Below are positions 38,342-49,204 of a stretch of DNA of 64,000 nt, in pieces; positions within the stretch are counted from its first letter, which is position 1; every line of letters starts with the position of its first letter. The stretch lies in assembly GCF_902859765.1 (NCBI RefSeq), contig NZ_CADIJV010000006.1:142555-206554 (forward strand), in the 5' to 3' direction. The position numbers were made by a program, and so were the translations under genes. The notes under the pieces are model-generated. The model was given only the letters and a program-made list of their open reading frames with translations, made no database searches and was not told the origin of the DNA. Origin of the DNA: Achromobacter pulmonis (GTDB lineage Bacteria; Pseudomonadota; Gammaproteobacteria; Burkholderiales; Burkholderiaceae_B).

Positions 38342-39331
38342 TTAGTCGATCTTCACGTTGGCTTCTTTGGCGATGCGCTTGTTCTTGGCGATTTCAGCCG
38401 AGATCTGCTTGGCGAACGCTTCCGGCGTGTTGGCGGCGGGTTCGGCGCCCAGCGCTTGCAGGCGCGACTTGACGTCGGCTTCGGCGCTGACCTTCTGCAC
38501 GGCGGCGTTCAGCTTGGCCAGGATCGGCGCCGGCAGCTTGGCCGGGGCGACCAGGCCGAACCACGAGGCGTCGTTGACGGCAGGCAGGCCGACTTCGGCG
38601 AACGTGGGCACGTTCGGCAGGCTGGCCACGCGCTTGGGAGCGGCCACGGCCATGGCGATCAGGCGGCCGGACTGTACGTGCGGCAGGGTCGAGGGCAGGT
38701 TGTCGTACATGACATCGACTTGGCCGGCCAGCGCGTCGTTCAGCGCCGGGCCCACGCCGCGGTACGGCACGTGCATCAGGTCGGTGCCCGACGCCATCTT
38801 GAACAGTTCGCCCATCATGTGCGAGACCGAGCCGTTGCCGGCCGAGGCGTACGTCAGCTTGCCCGGCTGGCTCTTGGCCAGCTTGATGAACTCGGCCATG
38901 TCCTTGGCCTGCACCTTCGGGTTGATGGTCATGATGTTCGGCACGGCGGCCAGGTTCGAGATCGGCGTGAAGTCCTTCTCGCCATCGAACGGCAGGTTCG
39001 GATAGATGGCCGGGTTGATGCCGTGCGTGCTGACGGTGGCGATGCCCAGGGTGTAGCCGTCCGGCGCGCTGCTGGCGACGAAGGCGCTGCCGATCGAGCC
39101 GCCGGCGCCGCCGCGGTTTTCCACCACGACGGTCTGGCCCAGTTCCTTGCCCAGCTTGTCGGCGAACAGGCGGCCGACGATGTCGGTGGTGCCTCCCGGC
39201 GGGAACGGCACGATCAGGCGGATCGGCTTGCTCGGATAGGCGTCGTCGGCATGGGCGATGCCCGAGGTCAGCGGCGTGGTCAGCGTCGCGACGGCGACGC
39301 AAAGACCCAGGACTACATTACGGCGTTGCAT
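38342..39331 (-). CDS. Bug/TctC-family tripartite tricarboxylate transporter binding protein
   Basis: A 329-residue periplasmic solute receptor of the Bug (TctC) family, hugely expanded in Bordetella and relatives. After a signal peptide (cleaved near AHA/DD), the mature protein starts YPSKPIRLIVPFPPGGTTDIVGR, the family hallmark. Usual ligands are carboxylates. No tctAB membrane genes are nearby, so it is an orphan receptor. ATG 39331 with upstream AGGGGA gives a proper signal peptide; longer reading does not. It diverges from a LysR regulator. Confidence 0.95.
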   Translation of the reverse strand: MQRRNVVLGLCVAVATLTTPLTSGIAHADDAYPSKPIRLIVPFPPGGTTDIVGRLFADKLGKELGQTVVVENRGGAGGSIGSAFVASSAPDGYTLGIATVSTHGINPAIYPNLPFDGEKDFTPISNLAAVPNIMTINPKVQAKDMAEFIKLAKSQPGKLTYASAGNGSVSHMMGELFKMASGTDLMHVPYRGVGPALNDALAGQVDVMYDNLPSTLPHVQSGRLIAMAVAAPKRVASLPNVPTFAEVGLPAVNDASWFGLVAPAKLPAPILAKLNAAVQKVSAEADVKSRLQALGAEPAANTPEAFAKQISAEIAKNKRIAKEANVKID

Positions 39332-39520
39332 GAATTCCCCTATGAATTGAAACGCGGATGCGCAAAAGGCAGACGCAAACAGGCAGATTCTTTCTTGCAA
39401 GGCCAGTTTGCACAAACGAAAGTTTCTCCTTAAGCTATGACTTTTTTTCATGCCTCTTTTGCGGCGAAGTTTCATTATGTAACTTCAGGCCCGTCGAACC
39501 CGGCATCGAGGCCCGCTTCC

Positions 39521-40441
39521 ATGAGACGCTTCTGTCCTTCACTCACCGACCTGCAGGCCTTCGAAGTGGCCGCCAGGCACAGCAGTTTCACCCGCGCCGC
39601 GCAGGAGCTGTGCGTGACGCAGGGCGCGGTGAGTAAGCAAGTGAAACACCTGGAGGAGTTCGTCGGCGTCGAACTATTCCTGCGCATCAGGCAAGGCCTG
39701 GTCCTGACCGAGGCCGGCCGTGGCTACCTGACCAAGATTCAGGCCGGGTTGGGCCAGATCGAGGCGGCCACGGTCGAGCTGATCGCGCATCAGGGGCAGG
39801 GGGGCACTCTCAACCTGACCTGCATGCCGACCTTTGGCGCGCGCTGGCTGATCCCGCGCCTGACCGCCTTCATGCGGTTGCGCCCGGACATCCATGTGGA
39901 ATTCCTGCCGCACCGCCAGGGCTACGATTTTTCGTCGCCCGAACTGGACGCCGCGGTCCGTTTCGGCGAAGGCATCTGGCCGGGCAGCGGCGCCGATTAC
40001 ATCGTCGGCCGCGAGATCCTGCCGGTCTGCAGCCCGCGCCTGATCCCGGGGGGCTGTAGCACGCCGGCGGACCTGCTGGCCTACCCCCTGCTGCACCACA
40101 CTTCGGCCCTGGAAGGCTGGCGCGACTGGTTCGAGCAGGCTGGCTGCGATACCCGGCGCAGCCTGGAAGGCGCGCGTTTCGACCAGTACGCGCTGCTGTC
40201 GCAGGCGGCCGCGGCTGGTTTCGGCGTGGCGCTGATCCCGCGCTGCCTGATCGAGGACGAACTGCGTGACGGCAAGCTGATGGTGGCGATCCAGTTGCCG
40301 ATCCGCGCGCGCATGGGCTATTACCTGTGCTATCCCGACCAGAAGGCCAACCTGCCCACCTTGCAGGCATTCCGGACCTGGTTGATGGAGGTCTCGCGGG
40401 CGGCCGAGCCGCAACCCGAGGCAGAGGCCAGCCCGCAGTAA
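39521..40441 (+). CDS. LysR-family transcriptional regulator (GcvA-like)
   Basis: A 306-residue LysR regulator. The N-terminal winged HTH contains LTDLQAFEVAARHSSFTRAAQELCVTQGAVSKQVKHLE (in parts), and the C-terminal substrate domain is GcvA-like. It is divergent from the Bug binding-protein gene, which it probably controls. ATG 39521 places the HTH at residue 5; an ATG at 39437 would add 28 poorly conserved residues. Starts 12 bp ahead of mnmA are only by proximity of its 3' end. Confidence 0.92.
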   Translation: MRRFCPSLTDLQAFEVAARHSSFTRAAQELCVTQGAVSKQVKHLEEFVGVELFLRIRQGLVLTEAGRGYLTKIQAGLGQIEAATVELIAHQGQGGTLNLTCMPTFGARWLIPRLTAFMRLRPDIHVEFLPHRQGYDFSSPELDAAVRFGEGIWPGSGADYIVGREILPVCSPRLIPGGCSTPADLLAYPLLHHTSALEGWRDWFEQAGCDTRRSLEGARFDQYALLSQAAAAGFGVALIPRCLIEDELRDGKLMVAIQLPIRARMGYYLCYPDQKANLPTLQAFRTWLMEVSRAAEPQPEAEASPQ

Positions 40442-40453
40442 AATGGCGCAATC

Positions 40454-41572
40454 ATGAGTCAAAAATCCACCAAGAAGGGCCGCGTTGTCGTCGGCATGTC
40501 CGGCGGGGTCGATTCTTCGGTCACCGCCTGGCTGCTCAAGCAGCAAGGCTATGAGGTCGTCGGCCTGTTCATGAAGAACTGGGAAGACGACGACGATTCC
40601 GAATACTGCTCCACCCGGCAGGACCTGCTGGACGCGGCCAGCGTGGCCGACCTGGTCGGCGTCGAATTCGAATATGTCAATTTCGCCGCCGAATACAAGG
40701 ACCGCGTATTCGCCGAGTTCCTGCGCGAGTACTCGGCCGGCCGCACGCCCAACCCCGACGTGCTGTGCAATGCCGAAATCAAGTTCAAGGCGTTCCTCGA
40801 TCACGCCATGGCGCTGGGCGCCGAGCACATCGCCACCGGCCACTATGCCCGCGTGCGCGAAGTGTCGGCCGAAGGGGGCGGTTCGCGCTTCGAATTGCTC
40901 AAAGCGCTGGACGGTTCCAAGGACCAGAGCTATTTCCTGCATCGCCTGAACCAGGCGCAACTGTCGCGCACCCTGTTCCCGCTAGGGGAGATCCACAAGA
41001 CCGAGGTGCGGCGCATCGCGCACGAGATCGGCCTGCACAACGCCGCCAAGAAGGACTCCACCGGCATCTGCTTCATTGGCGAGCGGCCGTTCCGCGAGTT
41101 CCTCAATCGCTACCTGCCGACCGAGCCGGGCCCGATCCTGACGCCCGAAGGGCAACAGGTCGGGCGCCACGAGGGCCTGTCTTTCTACACGCTGGGCCAG
41201 CGTAAGGGTCTGGGCGTGGGCGGCGTGAAAGGCCGCCAGCGCGATGACGGCACGGCCGAGGCCTGGTACGTGGCGCGCAAGGACCTCGAACGCAACGTGC
41301 TCTATGTGGTGCAGGGGCATGACCATCCCTGGCTGCTGTCCGGCTCGCTGCGGGCGCAGGACGCCAGTTGGGTCGCGGGGCAGGCGCCGGCCGCCGGGAT
41401 GTACGGCGCCAAGACGCGCTACCGTCAGGCCGACGCGGCCTGCCGGCTCGGCGATGCCACCGACGCGGGCTTCGCGCTCGACTTCACCGAGGCGCAATGG
41501 GCGGTCACGCCCGGGCAGTCGGCGGTGCTCTACGATGGCGACGTCTGCCTGGGCGGCGGCATCATCGTCTAG
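40454..41572 (+). CDS. mnmA: tRNA-specific 2-thiouridylase MnmA
   Basis: A 372-residue MnmA, which thiolates U34 of Lys, Glu and Gln tRNAs using ATP and a sulfur relay. The PP-loop [16 protein letters not shown] is near residue 15, the first catalytic Cys is in [12 protein letters not shown] and the second in [12 protein letters not shown]. Length normal. Followed by a GC-rich hairpin. Confidence 0.97.
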   Translation: MSQKSTKKGRVVVGMSGGVDSSVTAWLLKQQGYEVVGLFMKNWEDDDDSEYCSTRQDLLDAASVADLVGVEFEYVNFAAEYKDRVFAEFLREYSAGRTPNPDVLCNAEIKFKAFLDHAMALGAEHIATGHYARVREVSAEGGGSRFELLKALDGSKDQSYFLHRLNQAQLSRTLFPLGEIHKTEVRRIAHEIGLHNAAKKDSTGICFIGERPFREFLNRYLPTEPGPILTPEGQQVGRHEGLSFYTLGQRKGLGVGGVKGRQRDDGTAEAWYVARKDLERNVLYVVQGHDHPWLLSGSLRAQDASWVAGQAPAAGMYGAKTRYRQADAACRLGDATDAGFALDFTEAQWAVTPGQSAVLYDGDVCLGGGIIV

Positions 41573-41632
41573 GGGCGGTTCGCCCGGCAAGACGCCTTCG
41601 GGCGGGCCGCGCTACCGATAGCCGTGCCAGCC

Positions 41633-41663
41633 AGGCCCCGCGGGCATCGCGTCCGCGGGGCCT
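41633..41663 (+). terminator. GC-rich hairpin after mnmA
   Basis: A perfect 11-bp stem AGGCCCCGCGG / CCGCGGGGCCT with a 9-nt loop. No U-tract follows, so intrinsic termination would be weak. Confidence 0.5.
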
Positions 41664-41708
41664 GATTCATGAAAAAGCGGCACAAAAGCCGGCAACGAGG
41701 AGAGGGAA

Positions 41709-42527
41709 GTGGACGTAACGATGGTGGTTTGCCTGCTGGCGCTGGGTGCGCTGGCAGGCTTCGCGGCGGGCTTGCTGGGGATCGGCGGTGGCATGCTGCT
41801 GGTGCCGTTCCTGACGATGCTGTTCACCTGGCAGGGCATGCCGGCCGACCTGGTGGTGCACGCCGCCATCGCCACGTCGATGACCTCGATCCTGTTCACC
41901 TCGATTTCCAGCGTGCGCGCGCACCAGCAGAAGGGCACGATCAAGTGGCGCATTGTCTGGGCCATGGCGCCCGGCATCATCCTCGGCGGCCTGTTGTCCG
42001 GGGGCGCGGTGTTCGCGGCGCTGAGCACTTTGTGGCTGTCGCTGTTCTTCGCGCTGTTCGTCGGCTATTCCGGCTGGAACATGCTGCGCAACAAAAAGCC
42101 CAAGCCCAGCCGCCAGATGCCGGGCGTCCTGGGCACCAGCGCGGCCGGGGCCGGCATTGGGTTCCTGTCGGGGTTGGTGGGGGCGGGCGGAGGCTTCCTG
42201 TCGGTGCCGTTCATGGTCTGGTGCAACGTCGCGCTGCACAACGCGGTGTCGACCTCGGCGGCGCTCGGCTTTCCCATCGCGCTGGCCAACAGCATCGGCT
42301 ACGTGGTCTCGGGGTTGAACGAAGGCGCCACGCGGCCCGGCATGTTGGGCTACATCTATTGGCCGGCCCTGCTGGCATTGGTGTGCGTCAGCGTCCTGAC
42401 CGCGCCGCTGGGCGCGCGCATGGCGCACCGGCTGCCGGTGCAGACGCTCAAGCGCGTGTTTGCCTGCCTGTTGTTCGCGCTGTCGGCTTACATGCTCTTC
42501 AAGGCGGCGCAGGCAGTGCTGGCCTGA
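41709..42527 (+). CDS. TauE/SafE-family membrane protein
   Basis: A 272-residue integral membrane protein with eight or so helices and the repeated family motif (GFAAGLLGIGGGMLLVPFL near residue 18 and GFLSGLVGAGGGFLSVPFM in the second half). These proteins are putative exporters or importers of sulfite, sulfonates or other anions. The start is GTG 41709, with GAGGAG at 41696-41701; ATG 41721 lacks a ribosome site. Confidence 0.9.
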   Translation: MDVTMVVCLLALGALAGFAAGLLGIGGGMLLVPFLTMLFTWQGMPADLVVHAAIATSMTSILFTSISSVRAHQQKGTIKWRIVWAMAPGIILGGLLSGGAVFAALSTLWLSLFFALFVGYSGWNMLRNKKPKPSRQMPGVLGTSAAGAGIGFLSGLVGAGGGFLSVPFMVWCNVALHNAVSTSAALGFPIALANSIGYVVSGLNEGATRPGMLGYIYWPALLALVCVSVLTAPLGARMAHRLPVQTLKRVFACLLFALSAYMLFKAAQAVLA

Positions 42528-42540
42528 GCCGGAAGCGAAA

Positions 42541-42561
42541 CCGGCCGCGCGAGGCGGCCGG
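42541..42561. terminator. Short hairpin between convergent TauE and GST genes
   Basis: An 8-bp stem CCGGCCGC / GCGGCCGG with a 5-nt loop lies between two convergent stop codons. No T-run. Confidence 0.4.
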
Positions 42562-42587
42562 AGCGGGATCCGGGGTGCCGGAACGCC

Positions 42588-43199
42588 TCAGGCCGTCTTG
42601 GGAACGGTGTCCAGGAACGATTGGCGCTGCGACAGCTTGTCGTACAGGCGCGCCAGATTGGCGTGGTCGGCGCGCCAGTCCAGTTCGGCGAAGCGCAGGT
42701 CGAGGTAGCCCAGGGCACAGCCCACGGCAATGTCGGCCAGGCTGTAGTTGATGCCCATGCAATGGGCGTTCTCTCCCAGGCTCTTGTTCATGGCATCCAG
42801 GCTGGCGTGGATCTTGCCGTATTGGCGCTCGATCCATTCCGGACTGCGCTGCGCCTCCGGGCGCTGCTTTTCCTTGACGATGGTGACGCAGGCGTCCAGC
42901 ACGCCATCGGCGATGGCTTCCCAGCACTTGACGGCCGCGCGGTCGCGGCCCGGCTGCGGAATCAGGCGGGCGACGGGCGACAAGGTGTCCAGGTATTCGA
43001 CGATAACGCGCGAGTCGAACAGGGCGCCGCCATCTTCCATGACCAGGCAGGGCACTTTGCCCAGCGGGTTGTACGTTTGGATCTGCGTGTCGGCGGACCA
43101 GACGTTTTCGAGTTCAAGCCGATAATCCAGCTTTTTCTCGGCCATGACGATACGCACCTTGCGCACGTATGGACTGGTAAGCGAGCCGATCAGTTTCAT
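42588..43199 (-). CDS. Glutathione S-transferase family protein
   Basis: A 203-residue GST. The N-terminal thioredoxin-like domain begins MKLIGSLTSPYVRKVRIVMAEK, with the cis-Pro region LGKVPCLVMEDG and the Glu/Ser glutathione site FDSRVIVEYLD. The C-terminal helical domain has the N-capping motif YSLADIAVGCALGYL. It resembles YibF. The ATG at 43199 is clear; the gene is divergent from purB. Confidence 0.92.
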   Translation of the reverse strand: MKLIGSLTSPYVRKVRIVMAEKKLDYRLELENVWSADTQIQTYNPLGKVPCLVMEDGGALFDSRVIVEYLDTLSPVARLIPQPGRDRAAVKCWEAIADGVLDACVTIVKEKQRPEAQRSPEWIERQYGKIHASLDAMNKSLGENAHCMGINYSLADIAVGCALGYLDLRFAELDWRADHANLARLYDKLSQRQSFLDTVPKTA

Positions 43200-43249
43200 G
43201 GATTCACAAGCGGAGTCGGAAAGCGGCCGAAGTATAGCAGGCCGCATGA

Positions 43250-44737
<1,488 letters not shown>

Positions 44738-44793
44738 TCGCCTTGCCGCGCGCGCTGCGCGCGGCATTCTTGTCGTACTTACGGGAGATTGCA

Positions 44794-45252
44794 ATGAAGA
44801 AGTTGTCCACGCTCGCCGCGCTGGCCTGTATGACCGTCGGGTCGCTGCTGGCGACCTCGGCCCAGGCGCAGTTCGCCAAGCCCGAAGATGCCATCAAGTA
44901 CCGCCAGTCGGCACTGACGCTGATGGCATCGCACTTCGGCCGCATGGTGCCGGTGGTCAAGGGCCAGGCGCCCTACGACGCGGCCCAGATCAAGGCCAAC
45001 GTCGAGGTGCTCAAGACCTTGTCGGCGCTACCGTGGACGGCTTTTGGCGCGGGGACCGAAGGCGGTGACGCGCGTCCGGAAATCTGGAGCGATGCGGCCG
45101 GCTTCAAGCAGAAGCAGCAGGCGTTCCAGGACAATATCGTCAAGCTGTCGGCCGCCGCGGATGCCGGCGACCTCGACAAGCTGCGCGCCGCTTTCGGCGA
45201 CGTGGGCGCGAGCTGCAAGGCCTGCCACGACAGCTATCGCAAGAAGAAGTAA
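44794..45252 (+). CDS. Cytochrome c'
   Basis: A 152-residue periplasmic class II c-type cytochrome. The signal peptide ends in AQA before QFAKPEDAIKYRQSALTLMASHF, and the haem motif CKACH lies near the C-terminus as in cytochrome c' four-helix bundles. Roles proposed for the family are NO binding or electron transfer. It is followed by a convergent cytochrome b561-type gene that could be its redox partner. Confidence 0.94.
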   Translation: MKKLSTLAALACMTVGSLLATSAQAQFAKPEDAIKYRQSALTLMASHFGRMVPVVKGQAPYDAAQIKANVEVLKTLSALPWTAFGAGTEGGDARPEIWSDAAGFKQKQQAFQDNIVKLSAAADAGDLDKLRAAFGDVGASCKACHDSYRKKK

Positions 45253-45275
45253 GCCGGCCCACGCGCGGGACATGC

Positions 45276-45310
45276 AAAAAAGCCCTTCAGGATCGCTGAG
45301 GGGCTTTTTC
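45276..45310. terminator. Intrinsic terminator after cytochrome c'
   Basis: A stem AAAAAGCCCTTCAG / CTGAGGGGCTTTTT (one G-T/C mismatch-like position) with loop GATCG and T/A runs on both sides. Confidence 0.8.
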
Positions 45311-45344
45311 ATTGGGCGCCCGCGCGGCTGCGGTCGCTGCCGGG

Positions 45345-46037
45345 CTATGAGAATGACATGTCGGCCGCGATCTCGAGCGAGCGGATCCAAAGCACCAGCC
45401 CGGTGACACAGGCGCCCAGCAGCAGCGCGCGCAGCCACACCGCCAGTCCGTCCTGTGTTGGCACGGTGCCCGGCGGCACGTCCTTCGGATCGACGTTGCC
45501 GGTGATGATGGCGCGCACCAGGCGCTTGCGGCGCACCAGGGCGTACCAGGCCACGGCCAGCAGGTGCAGGGCTACCAGGCCGATGATGACCCATTCATTG
45601 AGCTTGTGCCATGAGGTCAGCAGGCTGGCGGTGGATTCACTCACATGGCCGAACAACGGCCCCTGCGTCATGATGTCGTCGGTGGTGAACAGGCCGCTGA
45701 CGGCTTGGAAACCGATCACCAGCAGCAGCGCCAGCACCGATAGCGCGCCCAGCGGATTATGCCCGGCGGGCGCGGCCGCGCCTTTGAGGTAACGGGCTAC
45801 CGCGAGCGGGCCGCGCACGAATTGGGTGAAGCGCGCGTAGCGCGGACCGATGAGGCCCCACAGCACGCGGAAGATGATCAGGCCGAGCGCGGCACAGCCA
45901 AAGCGCACGTGCCAGTCCATGTACAGGCCGCCGAGTTTCACGCTGACAAAGGCGCCGACGATGCAGACCACCAGCGCCCAATGAAACAGGCGGGTAGGAA
46001 GGTCCCAGATGCGGATGGCTAGGCGATTGTTTTGCAT
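45345..46037 (-). CDS. Cytochrome b561-type membrane protein
   Basis: A 230-residue di-haem b-type cytochrome with four or five membrane helices and candidate haem-ligand His residues in RLFHWALV, DWHVRFG, SWHKLNEW and ALHLLAV. It belongs to the Ni,Fe-hydrogenase cytochrome b/thiosulfate-reductase b family and commonly sits next to cytochrome c' genes, suggesting that it passes electrons between quinol and the periplasmic cytochrome. Confidence 0.92.
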   Translation of the reverse strand: MQNNRLAIRIWDLPTRLFHWALVVCIVGAFVSVKLGGLYMDWHVRFGCAALGLIIFRVLWGLIGPRYARFTQFVRGPLAVARYLKGAAAPAGHNPLGALSVLALLLVIGFQAVSGLFTTDDIMTQGPLFGHVSESTASLLTSWHKLNEWVIIGLVALHLLAVAWYALVRRKRLVRAIITGNVDPKDVPPGTVPTQDGLAVWLRALLLGACVTGLVLWIRSLEIAADMSFS

Positions 46038-46089
46038 GGTGAGGGCGGCGTGACTGCGTTGCCCGCGACTTTATCACGCACAAATGAAG

Positions 46090-46113
46090 CCGCCACGGCG
46101 CGGGCCGTGGCGG
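46090..46113. terminator. GC-rich hairpin between 46136 gene and cytochrome b gene
   Basis: A perfect 10-bp stem CCGCCACGGC / GCCGTGGCGG with loop GCGG, directly downstream of the hypothetical gene at 46136 on the minus strand. Confidence 0.45.
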
Positions 46114-46135
46114 TGGGGTGGCAAGGAGCCGGGGC

Positions 46136-46417
46136 TCAGCGAGCGGCGCGACGCACCGGCTCGATGCGATGCACGTGCTCGTGACGGAAGCGGATACGCT
46201 GGCCGGGGACCTTCTGCGCGGCGTTTCCGCAGGGCACGACTTCCGTGGTGTAGGTGGTCGTGCCATCGATCGGCGCATTGAAGATGACGGTCGCGCGGAT
46301 GGCCGGGCCATGCGCCGGTTGCAGGTAAACGATGTCGCCGATGTGAATCGGCATGTCGTCCAGCTTGGTGTGGGCAGGGCGTCGGATCAGGTCCGAGGTG
46401 GTGAAACGAGTATTCAT
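46136..46417 (-). CDS. Hypothetical protein, 93 residues
   Basis: Not recognised. The 93-residue product has a basic C-terminus and a central beta-rich part (HIGDIVYLQPAHGPAIRATVIF), perhaps a small barrel. AGAGA lies upstream of the ATG, codon use fits neighbours, and a hairpin follows the stop, all supporting a real gene. No signal peptide. Confidence 0.6.
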   Translation of the reverse strand: MNTRFTTSDLIRRPAHTKLDDMPIHIGDIVYLQPAHGPAIRATVIFNAPIDGTTTYTTEVVPCGNAAQKVPGQRIRFRHEHVHRIEPVRRAAR

Positions 46418-47273
46418 GATGTGTTCTCTTTCAAGTTCTTGTTATGGAATTGCCGTGTCGTGCTTGCCGCGAATTCGGGGCGGGGGCGTTGCCGCTCCTC
46501 GCGCCGCGTCCTCGCGCCGGGTCATGCATGACACTAACGCATATCCGCCACCAGTCCTTTGCGCATTCTCATGGTTTGCGGTCGCGCCGGACGGGGTGCG
46601 GGGTGCGGCCCCCGGGTCTGGACCTGGGGTTCGCTGCCGGGACCGCCGGCCATCAGTGTCTGGCGGCGGCCTGGCGGGCGATGGCGTGGCAATGCCATCG
46701 CGGATTCAGGGCGGTGAATCGTCGCCGGGTCTGCGTTCTTGGGGTTGTCTGTCGCAGAACCGTACGAAAACCCGGCCCGTAAAGGCTATTCAAGGAAATC
46801 CCGCGCCTGTGCGATACCGCGAGCGTGGGAAGCTAATCCTGTCTGTCCGGGCAAGGTCTGAACCTTGAACCCCGGCGGGGAGCATGTCGTTGTCTCGGCG
46901 CTTGCTTTTTTGCTTTTCATGCCACCGCGTGTTTCATCACGCATCTGGCTGGCGCCTGGCAGCCGTTGATTTGCTGGCTGCCATTTGATTGATATTTGAT
47001 TGATGTTTGACCGCCTGAGGCCACGGCAGGGGAGTATTGCTGTCGTGTATCGCTGCCTTTGCGGTTTGCCTACCCGGTTTTCCCACGCGTTCTTATTGGG
47101 TGCGTAGTCTGGTATGGCAGGCTTAACCAAAAATTATACGGCCAGGATGGCGATCCTGCAAGGGTTTTGTTTGTCCCGAGCTTAAATCCGCATACGGCCG
47201 GCACGCTTGCCTTGCGGTGGATCCCCATCGCGCGGGGTGGTGGGCCCCGCGATGGGCGCCTGCGACGGCAGGT
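46418..47273. other. Long non-coding stretch upstream of the 46136 gene
   Basis: About 850 bp without a convincing gene on either strand. Part of it (46980-47200) is distinctly less GC-rich and contains the near repeat TTGATTGATATTTGATTGATG. Nothing recognisable as a structured RNA was found by eye. Confidence 0.45.
47224..47256 (-). terminator. Hairpin after the 47274 gene
   Basis: A 9-bp outer stem CCCATCGCG / CGCGATGGG with G/C-rich inner pairing, placed just downstream of the minus-strand hypothetical gene. No U-tract. Confidence 0.35.
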
Positions 47274-47633
47274 TCAATGGGTGGCCGGGCGGGCCTGGCG
47301 CTGGGCTTCGATGATCAGCGCTTCCAGTCGCGGCGACATGCGCAGGGCCACTTGCGCGGCGGTCGAGCCGTCGGGGCGGGTGTCGGTTTCCAGCGCCAGT
47401 TCGATGCGCTCGCCGTCGAAGGCTTCCGGCGCGGCCTGGATGTCGACATAGCGTTGCAGCAACGCGTCGACAGCCTTCTGCGCGTCGGCCAGGGCTTCAT
47501 CGCCCAGATGGCCGGGGCGCAGATACTGGTTGGCCACGCGCGCCAGGTCGTCCATGAAAAACAACAGGGCGGCCGCGCCGCGGCAATCGGGATGGGCAAA
47601 GCCCCAGGTGTCGGAAGAAGCGTCTTGGGTCAT
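47274..47633 (-). CDS. Hypothetical protein, 119 residues
   Basis: Not recognised. The 119-residue acidic, Ala-rich, mainly helical protein has no signal peptide, membrane helix or known motif. Codon bias resembles true genes here and it is divergent from the GNAT gene. Its ribosome site is weak. Confidence 0.6.
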   Translation of the reverse strand: MTQDASSDTWGFAHPDCRGAAALLFFMDDLARVANQYLRPGHLGDEALADAQKAVDALLQRYVDIQAAPEAFDGERIELALETDTRPDGSTAAQVALRMSPRLEALIIEAQRQARPATH

Positions 47634-47706
47634 TCGTTGGCAAGCTGGGAAAGTTGACAGGGGCCGCTGCCGGCCGGCATCCCGGCATTTTAGGGGCTAT
47701 GGGCCC

Positions 47707-47716
47707 GGGGGGGGGG
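47707..47716. repeat. Homopolymeric G10 tract
   Basis: Ten consecutive G lie in the intergenic region between the divergent 47274 and GNAT genes, about 48 bp before the GNAT ATG. Tracts of this kind can vary in length by slipped-strand mispairing. Confidence 0.6.
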
Positions 47717-47764
47717 CTGCGGGCGCCGCCTGTTGCCGTTCCGCTTGGGGCATACTGGGCCCCC

Positions 47765-48277
47765 ATGATAAGACTCGCACGCCCGGCCGACCTGGCCTTC
47801 CTGCCCGATATCGAACGTTCCGCCGCCGCGCGCTTCCTGGGGACGCCCATGGCCTGGGTCGCCGCGTGCGAGCCTGTGCCGCAGGCCGAACTGGCGCGCG
47901 CGACCGCTGCCCGCCAGCTGTGGGTGGCGGCTGGGGACGACGATCGGCCGGCGGGGTTCGCCCTGGCGCGGCCAATGGACGATGATCTGTACCTGGCGGA
48001 AATGTCGGTCACCCTGGCCATGCAGGGGCGCGGCCTGGGGCGCGACTTGCTGCGGACAGTGATCGCGCACGCGCGTGGCGCAGGCATTTATCGAGGCGTG
48101 GTGTTGACCACGGATCGCGAATTGCCGTGGAATGCGCCTTTCTATCGGCGGCAGGGCTTTGCCGAGGTGCCTGCGCCGCAACTGGCGCCGGGCTTGCGGG
48201 CCCGTCTCCAGGCCGAGGCCGCCGCCGGGTTCGACCCCGCGCGGCGCTGTGCCATGCGCCTGGCGCTGCCGGCGTGA
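47765..48277 (+). CDS. GNAT-family N-acetyltransferase
   Basis: A 170-residue acetyltransferase using acetyl-CoA. The GNAT core begins MIRLARPADLAFLPDIERSAA, and the acetyl-CoA pyrophosphate loop region is VTLAMQGRGLGRDLLRTVIAHA (Q/RxxGxG/A form QGRGLG). A later strand is NAPFYRRQGFAEV. Substrate unknown. ATG 47765 starts the first beta strand; upstream in-frame reading crosses the G10 tract. Confidence 0.9.
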   Translation: MIRLARPADLAFLPDIERSAAARFLGTPMAWVAACEPVPQAELARATAARQLWVAAGDDDRPAGFALARPMDDDLYLAEMSVTLAMQGRGLGRDLLRTVIAHARGAGIYRGVVLTTDRELPWNAPFYRRQGFAEVPAPQLAPGLRARLQAEAAAGFDPARRCAMRLALPA

Positions 48278-48430
48278 GCCGTGGCGCTGGCGCCTGTGTC
48301 ATATCGATTCGATGGCAACAAAATCCGGCGGTTGGCGGCGGCTTGCGCCGGCTCCGGGATAATCTTCAGGGAAGGCGTCGGCCATCGGCCGGGGTGCCTG
48401 GCGCAATGTTTCACGCGAAGGGGAAAGGGC

Positions 48431-49135
48431 ATGGCTCTGCTGCGGATCTGCCTGGCCGGCCTGGCGGCGGCTTCGGTGTTGGCACTGGCGGCTTGCGGCA
48501 ATCGCGAACCCCAGGAGCGGGCCGCGTTCATCGGTCTGTTGCAACACCGTATCGCGGCGGGCGCGCTGGTGCCGATTGGCGCGCTCAGCGAGGCCGAGAA
48601 AAGCGCGGTGGGCCGTTACGATGATGCCTACGCGGTGATCGCCGATTTCCAGGCCGCCCTGGCCCAGGCGGCAACCCCGCTGCTGCCGATCCTGGCGGCC
48701 GAGCGCATTCAATCGGCGCAGGACATCATGCAGCGGCGCGAGGCGCTGGCGGCGGCGCGCAAGACGCTGGCCCATAGTGCCGGCATGTTGCAGGAGGCCA
48801 AGGCCCGCGCCGACGAGGCGCGCGGCGCGCTGGAACTGGCGCCGGATCTTGCCCCGATCTACGACGGCGTATATGACGAGGCGGTCACGGCGCCGGCGGC
48901 CGAATTGATGGACGCCGCCGCGCGCCTGGATGCGATCGCGCGTGACGCGCTGGACGTCGCCGACCTCATGGCCGCCAACCCGGCCGGCATCACGCTCGAG
49001 CAAGGGCAGGCCAAGGTCGCCACCCCTTCGCTGCAGCAGCGGCTCAATGCGCTGCTGCAGCAGTTGAATGCGCAGTCGGAGGCGCTGGAACAGGCGCGCG
49101 CGGTCGTGTCGCGCCTGGCGGCGGCCGCGCGCTGA
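48431..49135 (+). CDS. DUF3053-family lipoprotein
   Basis: A 234-residue lipoprotein with lipobox LAAC (Cys22), then GNREPQERAAFIGLLQ, which is the DUF3053 (E. coli YiaF-like) start. The mature part is Ala-rich and helical. Function unknown. AAGGGG precedes ATG 48431; an ATG at 48281 would put the signal peptide internally and is rejected. Confidence 0.87.
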   Translation: MALLRICLAGLAAASVLALAACGNREPQERAAFIGLLQHRIAAGALVPIGALSEAEKSAVGRYDDAYAVIADFQAALAQAATPLLPILAAERIQSAQDIMQRREALAAARKTLAHSAGMLQEAKARADEARGALELAPDLAPIYDGVYDEAVTAPAAELMDAAARLDAIARDALDVADLMAANPAGITLEQGQAKVATPSLQQRLNALLQQLNAQSEALEQARAVVSRLAAAAR

Positions 49136-49204
49136 GTGTGCCTGGGCGCGGCGCCGCTTTGTACAATGCAGGTCTCGCGGCGCACGCCGCGCCTTGGACG
49201 GAAC

